Positions 24,268 to 31,314 of a DNA stretch of 34,005 bases are shown piece by piece. This stretch comes from Clostridia bacterium (lineage in GTDB: Bacteria > Bacillota > Clostridia > Oscillospirales > CAG-272): positions 1 through 34,005 of the forward strand of contig JAFUPM010000068.1 in assembly GCA_017481225.1 (NCBI GenBank), written 5' to 3'. The notes below the pieces were generated by a model. The model was not told the DNA's origin. It ran no database searches and worked only from the letters and a program-made list of their open reading frames with translations. A program made the translations under genes and the position numbers. Each line of letters opens with the position of its first letter. The stretch's first letter is position 1.

Positions 24268-27200
24268 ATGAAAAAGTTAGTTGCAATGCTGCTTTTACTC
24301 GCCTGCTTCGTCCTTGCATTCGCATCTTGCGGTGCGGACGGCGGTAATTCTCGGATTGCCGTTGAGCCCGAAAGCGCCTCTCCCGTAGCTGACGCCAACG
24401 GTGGCACCGCCGCTGACGGAGTAAACGGGGAAGGAAAAAGCGGAGGCAGTACCGCCGATTACGGCGATGCTACCGTATTCGCTAAGGGAATGGACGTTTG
24501 GATAATCCTCACCGACACTTCCGTTGAGAATGATTTCTCCAAATTCATCTCCGGTCTTGAGAATGGCGGCGTTAACGTGAAGTTTGGTAACCAGTACATG
24601 ATGGACCAGGAGCATGAGATTGTAGTCGGTAATATTCCCGACAAAGCCATAGCCGAGAAGGCTTATAAGCTCCTTTCCAGAATGGATAAGGAGTCCTACT
24701 TCAAGTGTAATTGGCTCATTTATGCCGAGGGCGGCTCTCTCGCTATTGCCTATGATGAGAACGCCTTTACAAGCCTTACTCCCCTGGCTGAAATAGGAGA
24801 GGAGCTTGCCAAGAAGCTTGGCGACAAGCCCTACTTCGCATCCGGCAAGGGTATCGTTGCTTACGGTATGGTTGACCTGCTTGAAAAGCAGGAGGAGCTG
24901 GACGACCTTATGGTTCAGCAGCAGTGGATTGACCTTGCCGCAGCCTCCAGCCAGGAGATCGCCGATGCAGCAAAGGTTCTCTACGGACTTTACGGCGACG
25001 ATATGCCTCTTTGGATTGCGAACCTCTACGACCCCGGTGTCGGCGGCTTCTACGCCTCCTCCTCGGGACGTGACTACTACGCTACAGGTCCCGACGTACA
25101 GTGTACGGTTCAGCTTTTCCGCTTCATCGTATCATCGGGCATGGTAGACGAGGTCATCCATGATGGCGATTGGACCTCCTTCATTCCCGAAGCTATGCAG
25201 CAGCAGATGATCTACTTCGCGAAGAGCCTCCAGATCGGCGGCTACTTCTATCACCCCCAGTGGGGTAAGGAGCTTACCGACAAGCATCTCTCCCGTCGAG
25301 GCAGAGACCTTGGTTGGGCTACGGATCTTCTTTCCTGCCTCCACTCCGCACCCGAGTTTGATACCGCCAACGGCAAGAAGGGCGACGGTATCTCCGCCGA
25401 TGAGTATTGGGATGCTCTTGAGGCTGCAGGCCTCGCTCTTAGCTCCCGTCCTTACCCATCTACCGAGAGCCCCACAGAGGACAGCATAAAGAAGAGCAAA
25501 TCCAATCTCACCACAAGCGTCGCAACCTCCGTTGCAGCCGCTGTATCCAAGGTTATCCTGATGGCTAACCCCGAGGACGTCGAGATTGATGCATCAACTG
25601 CATATCTTAAGTCCTATACCTCGTTTATCGACTACCTTCTCGTAACGATGGGCCCGGGTATGGACTCTAACCCCTACAGCATGGGTAACAATTTGAATGC
25701 TACCTATTCGCAGATTGCCACCTCCGACAAGGAGCTTGGTAATTATATTGACCACGACAACAACCCTAATACCGACGCGGTTCCCACGACTCCCTACGTT
25801 TATACCGAGGGCGACGAGGCGACCTCCACCAACGCGGCTGTTGCACTTGCGCAGTTCAAGGTTAACTGCGACGACGATACAACAAACGATATAACTCTTC
25901 AAGACATCTATAAGTCCTTCGAGGGTATGACTCTCAAGCAGATGACGATTTACGCCCTCAACGAGAAGATTGACCCCGAAATAGGTCTGTGGGGTAAAAA
26001 GTCTGAGAAGAACCACACAGGTACGGAGTTCCTCTTCACCAACGGCTTCTTCATGTTTATCTCTCTTTACAACTCCTGGAAGGTTAACTACCCCATCGAG
26101 TATATGGACGAGGTAGCTAACGCGCTTATGACAGGTCTTGTCGGTGACCAGCCCTCCACCACCAACATCTGTGAGGTTTATAACGTCTGGTCGGCTATCT
26201 GCTCTCTCAGAAGCAACCTTAAATACGTTGATGACCCCGAGGTTAAGGCTGAGGTAACCGCTATTATGGAAGCAACCCTTTCCACCAAGGCGGCGGCAGC
26301 TATCACCAACACCTATAACAAGATTCTCGGCTACAAGAAGCTGGACGGCGGCTTCAAGCACAGCTATGCGGGAACAGGCACCAGCCACCAGGGTCTGCAG
26401 GTATCCCTTCCTATCAACCAGTCCGACGTTGACGCAACCTGTATCGGTACCACCGGTATGACCCGCGCAATGTTCGAGGCTCTCGGACTCTCCTCGTATA
26501 AGCCCAACATCTACACCACCTCCGACTGGATGCGTATGGTTGAGATATTCGTAGAGCAGCAGCCCGTAATCAAGTACTCCTACGATGCAAAGGTTGCAGT
26601 AGATAAGGTACACGACTACGAAACGGGTCTGCCCGACACCAACTACCTCAAGCCTAACGGTGTCAGCGCGACTAACCAGTTCCTTGAGGCTAAGGACGGC
26701 GACAATAACATTGCGCTTATGTCTAAGTTTGACTCAATTCAGCTTTACCTTGACCTTAAAGTTAACGCAAGCAACAGTGCAAGTAACGTTGCTATCTTCG
26801 AAACAGACCTTCTCTTCGACGAAATCGCAGCTGCAAACGAGGCAATAGAGCTTCGCTTCTACGCAGGCACCTCTGCTTCCGCAACCAGAATTTACGTTCT
26901 TTACATAAAGCTTGACGGCAAGACAGACGGAAGCAAGATTTACGCTTATCCGAAGTCCGACTCCTCAAAGAGAATAGAGATTGGCGAGGTAGGTAAGTGG
27001 CTCACTCTCAGCCTCACCTATTGGCAGAAGACCGACACCTCCGAGCCCGTATTCAAGGTTTATGCTAACGGAGCAGCCGAGCCCATCGTAGTAGACCAGA
27101 AGTTCGAGAACGCAGCTGACGTTAACGCTATCGGCGTAGGCTTTGCAAGATTCCTTACTATGAGTGCATTCCGCGGTAAAATTTACCTCGACAATACGAG

Positions 27201-27975
27201 ATTTGTTCACGAGGTACAGGACTTTGTAGCTCACGAGCCTACTCACAACGTCACAACCAAGCCTTCGACTCCCTCTACTCCTACCACACCCGAGGGAAGT
27301 AACGTAACTACGGTTGACGGTACCATCAACTTCGACGGTGCGACCTCCTTCCCCATAAATGCGGATAACGGCGTCGTTGTATCCAACAACAGCCAGTCTG
27401 CTTGGGGCGGTAGCGTCAATATGTCCAGCGATGGCGAGGGCGCAACCCTTAATAACTTCATCAGGGTAAATGACCCCTATGACTCCAACACCGGTGATAA
27501 AGGTCAGTGCATCTTCCTTATTGACAGACCCGCCTACACAGGCACCGATACAACCTTCGTATTCGAGGGTAAGTTCCGTATCAGCCCCCTTGCTGACGGT
27601 ACTATCAAGAACGGCCCCAACGTCTTTGATATCACCTTCCGCAATGACGCTGGCACCAGAGTATACAGAACCTACTTCGGTGACGGTGCTATAGGTCTTA
27701 ATCAGACCACAGGTCAGGCAACAGGTCTCTACAAGGAGTCCGAATGGTTCTCAATTCGCGTTGAGTACACCGTAGTAGGAGCAGATGCCGCAAGCGCTAC
27801 CTGGGACGTTAAGTGCTACATCAACGGCGAGCTTACCGTAACCTCTACCGATGCAACCAAGAACACGTTCTGTGACTCTGTAAGCATCGATAAGGTTGGC
27901 ATCCTTCTCTCCAAGGACTTCGTAGGTCTCTTTGACGTTGACGATATCAAGGTATACCAGAAGGCAGCGCAGTAA
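24268..27975 (+). CDS. Large multidomain lipoprotein, toroid family (paralog 4)
   Basis: 1235 residues, lipobox FASC (Cys21). The start at 24268 was chosen over an in-frame ATG at 24193 because GAAAGGAAA lies just upstream and the signal peptide begins here. Architecture as paralogs 2 and 3: stalk, N-terminal alpha/beta domain (about 70-215, HEIVVGNIPDKAIAEKAY), central domain (about 216-748), two beta-rich domains and a Pro/Ser/Thr linker. Conserved motifs include YDPGVGGFYASSSGR, YFYHPQWG, SRRGRDLGW and INQSDVDATC. It is the most divergent member: the central domain carries an extra acidic segment of about 45 residues (about 491-550, with DHDNNPNTDA and NCDDDTTNDI), and GDEPS is GDQPS. Codon use is more biased to C-ending and GGT codons than in paralogs 2 and 3, consistent with high expression. 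A strong terminator follows. Confidence 0.75.
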   Translation: MKKLVAMLLLLACFVLAFASCGADGGNSRIAVEPESASPVADANGGTAADGVNGEGKSGGSTADYGDATVFAKGMDVWIILTDTSVENDFSKFISGLENGGVNVKFGNQYMMDQEHEIVVGNIPDKAIAEKAYKLLSRMDKESYFKCNWLIYAEGGSLAIAYDENAFTSLTPLAEIGEELAKKLGDKPYFASGKGIVAYGMVDLLEKQEELDDLMVQQQWIDLAAASSQEIADAAKVLYGLYGDDMPLWIANLYDPGVGGFYASSSGRDYYATGPDVQCTVQLFRFIVSSGMVDEVIHDGDWTSFIPEAMQQQMIYFAKSLQIGGYFYHPQWGKELTDKHLSRRGRDLGWATDLLSCLHSAPEFDTANGKKGDGISADEYWDALEAAGLALSSRPYPSTESPTEDSIKKSKSNLTTSVATSVAAAVSKVILMANPEDVEIDASTAYLKSYTSFIDYLLVTMGPGMDSNPYSMGNNLNATYSQIATSDKELGNYIDHDNNPNTDAVPTTPYVYTEGDEATSTNAAVALAQFKVNCDDDTTNDITLQDIYKSFEGMTLKQMTIYALNEKIDPEIGLWGKKSEKNHTGTEFLFTNGFFMFISLYNSWKVNYPIEYMDEVANALMTGLVGDQPSTTNICEVYNVWSAICSLRSNLKYVDDPEVKAEVTAIMEATLSTKAAAAITNTYNKILGYKKLDGGFKHSYAGTGTSHQGLQVSLPINQSDVDATCIGTTGMTRAMFEALGLSSYKPNIYTTSDWMRMVEIFVEQQPVIKYSYDAKVAVDKVHDYETGLPDTNYLKPNGVSATNQFLEAKDGDNNIALMSKFDSIQLYLDLKVNASNSASNVAIFETDLLFDEIAAANEAIELRFYAGTSASATRIYVLYIKLDGKTDGSKIYAYPKSDSSKRIEIGEVGKWLTLSLTYWQKTDTSEPVFKVYANGAAEPIVVDQKFENAADVNAIGVGFARFLTMSAFRGKIYLDNTRFVHEVQDFVAHEPTHNVTTKPSTPSTPTTPEGSNVTTVDGTINFDGATSFPINADNGVVVSNNSQSAWGGSVNMSSDGEGATLNNFIRVNDPYDSNTGDKGQCIFLIDRPAYTGTDTTFVFEGKFRISPLADGTIKNGPNVFDITFRNDAGTRVYRTYFGDGAIGLNQTTGQATGLYKESEWFSIRVEYTVVGADAASATWDVKCYINGELTVTSTDATKNTFCDSVSIDKVGILLSKDFVGLFDVDDIKVYQKAAQ

Positions 27976-28029
27976 TTTTGCTTTCTGAAACGGAATAAAC
28001 CAATTCAAAATCAGAATATCTGATTCAGC

Positions 28030-28065
28030 GCAGGCTGTCCCTCGGGACAGCCTGCTTTTTCTTTT
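28030..28065 (+). terminator. Intrinsic terminator after paralog 4
   Basis: Perfect 12-bp GC-rich stem GCAGGCTGTCCC / GGGACAGCCTGC (28030-28041 with 28044-28055) and a T-rich tail (TTTTTCTTTT). The strongest terminator in the window. Confidence 0.9.
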
Positions 28066-28080
28066 CAGCTTATCACGCAC

Positions 28081-28245
28081 TCGCCACCCCCTCGCCACCC
28101 ACTGCCACGGCACCCATCGCCACGGCACCCACCCCCTCGGCATCGCCTCGGCATCGCCTCGGCACCCTCGGCACCCATCGCCTCGGCACCCACCCCCTCG
28201 GCACCGCCTCGCCACCCACCCCCTCGGCATCGCCTCGGCACCACC
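28081..28245. repeat. CG-rich short tandem repeat array
   Basis: Low-complexity array of TCGGCA[T/C]CGCC-type units of about 11 bases, interleaved with CACCCACCCCC. A longer element, CACCCACCCCCTCGGCA, recurs near 28125, 28186 and 28211. It occupies most of the 370-base gap between paralog 4 and the AraC regulator. The composition, almost without T-A runs, is unlike the surrounding DNA. Confidence 0.8.
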
Positions 28246-28288
28246 TTGGCGCAACCTCACACTTACCGCCCGTTTTTTCTAAAACGCC

Positions 28289-28317
28289 TTGCAAAAATTG
28301 CTCAAGTGTGCTATTAT
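28289..28317 (+). promoter_or_regulatory. Promoter of the AraC-family gene
   Basis: TTGCAA (28289-28294) and TATTAT (28312-28317), 17-base spacer, 29 bases before the start codon. Confidence 0.55.
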
Positions 28318-28345
28318 ATACTGTAGTAAGCGAAGGAGAGAAAAA

Positions 28346-29137
28346 ATGCAATCTACAACCCACTGTTATAGCGGAGTCACAGTCCGTGAGTACACAGCCC
28401 AATGGGCGGAGCATTATGCCGCCGTCAGCGACGAATACGAGATTATACATATAAAGGAAGGGGAATGTACTATTTCCGTGGAGGGTGCCGAGTACCCTCT
28501 CGGGTCGCAAGCCCTTGCCGTAGTATCCCCTCGCAGCTATCGGAGAATAACCTCGGAGGACTCTGCTCTCAGCTTCACCGTAATAAGCTTTCGTAGGGCG
28601 TCCTTGGTGACCGACGTGCTTCCTATGCTTGATAAAATTGCACCTCAATCGGGCGCTGATTGCTATATCCCCAAGCTCGGTGAATTGAGCATTTCGGACT
28701 TTTATTCCCGACTTTCGGAAACCGAGAGCCTTCCCGAAGCCGAAGGCGCGCTCCTGGTCCGCATTTTACTTTCTGAGCTTGTGCTTCGTCTGTCTCTTTT
28801 GACCTCGGGGCAGGACGGCTCCGAGGAGGGAGACCTCATAGCAGAGGTTATCCGCTACCTTAACGGTAACCTTACCGCCGACATAAGCCTTGACAGCCTT
28901 TCCCGTCGCTTCTTCGTCAGCAAGTATTACCTCTGCCGCGCCTTCAAGCGCCGTAGCGGAATATCCATACACGGCTACGTTACAGCGAAGCGCATAGCCT
29001 ATGCAAAGCAGCTTATAGCCAAGGGAGAAACAGCCACAAGCGTTGCCTACAAGGTGGGCTACGGCGATTACTCGGCATTTTACCGCGCCTACCTCAAGGA
29101 GACGGGAACCTCTCCCACAGGCACTAAGACTGACTAA
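28346..29137 (+). CDS. AraC-family transcriptional regulator
   Basis: 263 residues. The N-terminal part (about 1-130) is a cupin-like sensor domain (KEGECTISVEGAEYPLGSQA). The C-terminal 100 residues are a double helix-turn-helix of AraC/XylS type: ISLDSLSRRFFVSKYYLCRAFKR, then TAKRIAYAKQLIAKGETATSVAYKVGYGDYSAFYRAYLKETG, the standard second-helix signature. Such regulators usually sense a sugar or similar ligand and control adjacent catabolic genes. It lies directly downstream of the paralog family and is the only specific DNA-binding regulator in the window, so it is the best candidate for controlling them. The start at 28346 has GAAGGAGAG upstream; an in-frame TTG at 28289 falls in the promoter. 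No terminator is seen before miaB. Confidence 0.9.
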   Translation: MQSTTHCYSGVTVREYTAQWAEHYAAVSDEYEIIHIKEGECTISVEGAEYPLGSQALAVVSPRSYRRITSEDSALSFTVISFRRASLVTDVLPMLDKIAPQSGADCYIPKLGELSISDFYSRLSETESLPEAEGALLVRILLSELVLRLSLLTSGQDGSEEGDLIAEVIRYLNGNLTADISLDSLSRRFFVSKYYLCRAFKRRSGISIHGYVTAKRIAYAKQLIAKGETATSVAYKVGYGDYSAFYRAYLKETGTSPTGTKTD

Positions 29138-29164
29138 ATTGTAGAAATTATTCAGGCTTCATGC

Positions 29165-29199
29165 AAAATACTCTGCCAAATTCAACTAAAATACTCTGC
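29165..29199. repeat. 12-base direct repeat upstream of the miaB promoter
   Basis: AAAATACTCTGC occurs at 29165-29176 and 29188-29199, 23 bases apart (about two helical turns), ending 5 bases before the -35 box. The spacing suits a regulator binding one face of the DNA. Confidence 0.5.
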
Positions 29200-29204
29200 G
29201 GTAC

Positions 29205-29233
29205 TTGAAAAAATCCTATAAATATGTTAAAAT
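29205..29233 (+). promoter_or_regulatory. Promoter of the miaB operon
   Basis: TTGAAA (29205-29210) and TAAAAT (29228-29233), 17-base spacer. It overlaps the first in-frame ATG of the miaB frame (29224), which therefore cannot be the start on this transcript. Confidence 0.7.
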
Positions 29234-29268
29234 ATTTAGATGAGCAAATAATAAAGGAGAAAAGCAAC

Positions 29269-30648
29269 GTGGTACTTCATACCGACGACCTGTCTACAAC
29301 GGAATATATAAGCCGTGTGCGCAAAGCAGTACACGGACTTGGAATGTACTACCACGTTATCACCTTCGGCTGTCAGCAAAACGAGGCGGACAGTGAGCGC
29401 ATACGCGGTATGGCGGAGAGTATGGGCTATCTCCCGTCTCCCACCCACGAGGGCTGCGACCTTATTATAGTCAACACCTGCGCTATCCGTGAGCATGCGG
29501 AAATGAAGGCGCTTTCCTTCCTTGGCGCATTTAAGGCGGAGAAAAAGAAAAATCCCAACCTTATAGTCGGTGTTGTGGGCTGTATGGCGGCAGAGCCTCA
29601 CGTAGCGGACAAGCTTAAGCGCGACTTCCATTACGTCAGCTTCACCTCCGAGCCCAATATGCTCCACCGTATCCCCGAGCTTATCTGGACCGTAATGTGT
29701 GAGCGCAAGCGTAGCTTCATTTTCGGCGAGGACAGAGGCGATATAGTAGAGGGTATGCCCACCGTGCGCAGAGACCGCCATAAGGCGTGGGTCTCCATAA
29801 TGTACGGCTGTAACAACTTCTGCTCCTACTGCATTGTCCCATACGTAAGGGGCAGGGAACGCAGCCGCGAAAGTCAGGCAGTATTAGAGGAGTGCCGCGA
29901 GCTTATTTCCGCAGGCGTAAAGGAAATAACCCTACTTGGGCAGAACGTGAACTCCTATCACTCGGATATAGATTTCCCCGAGCTTCTCTCGCGCATAGCC
30001 GCCCTTCAAGGCGACTTTCTTATCCGCTTTATGACGAGCCACCCGAAGGACACCTCGGATAAGCTTATTGAGGTAATGGGCAGCCACAAGGACAAAATTG
30101 CCCCCTATTTCCACCTCCCCCTTCAATCGGGCAGCAACCGCATACTCTCCCGTATGAACAGAACCTACACCCGTGAACGCTTCCTCTCCATTGTAGAGAA
30201 GCTGCGCGCGGCGGTCCCGGGCATCTCGCTTTCCACCGACGTTATAGTTGGCTTCCCGGGCGAGAGCGAGGGCGACTTTGAGGATACCCTCGAGGTGCTT
30301 CGCATAGCGCGCTTTGATATGGTTTACGGCTTCATATACTCTCAGCGTGAGGGAACTCGCGCCGCCGCCTTTGAGGATAAGGTAGCTGACAGCGTCAAGT
30401 CCGAAAGACTCACTCGCCTTTTGAAAATGCAGGACGAAATATCCCTTTCGGCAAATACCCCCTATCTCGGACGGGTACTTCGCGTGCTGGTTGACTCCTT
30501 CGAGGAGCGAGACGGAATAAAGGTATATACGGGCAGAGCCGACACGGGCAAGCCCGTCCACTTCACAGGTGATGGGCAGCTTTACGAATACGTAAACGTC
30601 AGAATTGAGAAAACGGGAGCCTTCGACCTTATAGGCACCACGGTGTAA
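29269..30648 (+). CDS. miaB: tRNA-2-methylthio-N6-dimethylallyladenosine synthase (MiaB)
   Basis: 459 residues from a GTG start. This radical-SAM methylthiotransferase adds the 2-methylthio group to i6A37 of tRNAs that read UNN codons. The N-terminal MTTase domain holds the three auxiliary-cluster cysteines in TFGCQQNEADS, NTCAIREHAE and GVVGCMAAE. The radical-SAM triad is in GCNNFCSYCIVPYVRGRER. The TRAM domain ends the protein (RIEKTGAFDLIGTTV). The GTG start at 29269 is preferred because AAAGGAG (29253-29259) lies 9 bases before it, while the ATG at 29224 falls inside the promoter and has no ribosome binding site. Followed by the YlbF/YmcA gene, as in B. subtilis (ymcB-ymcA). Confidence 0.93.
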   Translation: MVLHTDDLSTTEYISRVRKAVHGLGMYYHVITFGCQQNEADSERIRGMAESMGYLPSPTHEGCDLIIVNTCAIREHAEMKALSFLGAFKAEKKKNPNLIVGVVGCMAAEPHVADKLKRDFHYVSFTSEPNMLHRIPELIWTVMCERKRSFIFGEDRGDIVEGMPTVRRDRHKAWVSIMYGCNNFCSYCIVPYVRGRERSRESQAVLEECRELISAGVKEITLLGQNVNSYHSDIDFPELLSRIAALQGDFLIRFMTSHPKDTSDKLIEVMGSHKDKIAPYFHLPLQSGSNRILSRMNRTYTRERFLSIVEKLRAAVPGISLSTDVIVGFPGESEGDFEDTLEVLRIARFDMVYGFIYSQREGTRAAAFEDKVADSVKSERLTRLLKMQDEISLSANTPYLGRVLRVLVDSFEERDGIKVYTGRADTGKPVHFTGDGQLYEYVNVRIEKTGAFDLIGTTV

Positions 30649-30746
30649 CTTGGTAAACGAATGCCCTTGACCTTATAGGCTCCACATTAGAAAATGAGAA
30701 ACGGGAACCTTCGACCTTATAGGCTCAACGGTAAACTTAGTAAACG
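30607..30746 (+). repeat. Decayed tandem copies of the miaB 3' end
   Basis: The final bases of miaB and its flank (30607-30660: GAGAAAACGGGAGCC, ACCTTATAGGC, GTAAACGA) are repeated at 30696-30746 with few changes. A shorter copy (CCTTGACCTTATAGGCTCCAC) lies at 30664-30684. The copies are after the stop codon and not translated with miaB. Confidence 0.8.
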
Positions 30747-30794
30747 AAAGCCAAAAGGCTTAGAATATATTCAGAATAAAAAGGAGAAACAAAA

Positions 30795-31175
30795 ATGTCT
30801 AAAATTATTGAGCTTGCACACGCCCTTGGCGATGAGATTGCAAAAAGTGAGGAAATGAAAAATCTTGAGGCTGCAAAGGCTGCATACGACAACGACGAAG
30901 AGGTTCAAAAGCTGGTGATGGAATTCAATATGCACCGGATGACCCTGCAGAACCTTGACGATCAGAACCCTGAGCGGACCGCTGAGATCGAAGAACGGAT
31001 CAAGGCTGTTTATGGGAAGATCATGGAGAACGAAAAGATGCAGAACATGCAGGCGACCGGCAAGGCGGTGGAGGAGCTGCTGAGCCAGGTCAACGGTGTG
31101 ATCTCTTTCTATGTTACAGGTGAGGAGCCCTCTGCTTGCACCCACGATTGCTCCACCTGCGGCGGCTGCCACTGA
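30795..31175 (+). CDS. YlbF/YmcA (Com_YlbF) family protein with Cys-rich tail
   Basis: 126 residues, mostly helical, with the family pattern (LAHALGDEIAKSEEMKNLEAAKAAYDNDEEVQKL) followed by a charged coiled-coil region (60-100). The C-terminal tail has four cysteines (115, 119, 122, 125) in CTHDCSTCGGC. In B. subtilis YmcA, YlbF and YaaT (RicA, RicF, RicT) form a complex that carries iron-sulfur clusters and steers RNase Y mRNA processing; the tail fits such ligands. The position after miaB and before mutS matches B. subtilis ymcB-ymcA-cotE-mutS, favouring a YmcA/RicA assignment. Codon use from about 30930 on is unlike the neighbours (CGG Arg, GTG Val, ATC Ile favoured). Strong ribosome binding site AAAAGGAG. 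Confidence 0.85.
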   Translation: MSKIIELAHALGDEIAKSEEMKNLEAAKAAYDNDEEVQKLVMEFNMHRMTLQNLDDQNPERTAEIEERIKAVYGKIMENEKMQNMQATGKAVEELLSQVNGVISFYVTGEEPSACTHDCSTCGGCH

Positions 31176-31180
31176 AAATT

Positions 31181-31278
31181 GCCCTTCCAAAAGAGGGCAT
31201 ACCGCACCCACGGATATAATCCCCTCACCAAAGAGGGAAAAAGCAGAACAAACAAGCGCCCCTCTCAATAAAGAGGGG
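31181..31278. repeat. Three related short hairpins between ricA-like gene and mutS
   Basis: GCCCTTCCAAAAGAGGGC (31181-31198), CCCTC...GAGGG (31222-31237) and CCCCTC...GAGGGG (31259-31278) share a CCCTC/GAGGG stem with an A-rich loop. They have no U tract for a classical terminator. They may be three copies of one small element. Confidence 0.6.
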
Positions 31279-31314
31279 TCCTAACAAAAATAAGCTTGAA
31301 GAGGAAAAAATCTA

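Noticed and set aside
28073..28648. Minus-strand open frame over the CG-rich array and the AraC gene
   Set aside because: It is a translation of low-complexity repeat and the antisense strand of a clear AraC-family gene.
29224..29268. ATG 29224 as the miaB start
   Set aside because: It lies inside the promoter and lacks a ribosome binding site; the GTG at 29269 fits better.
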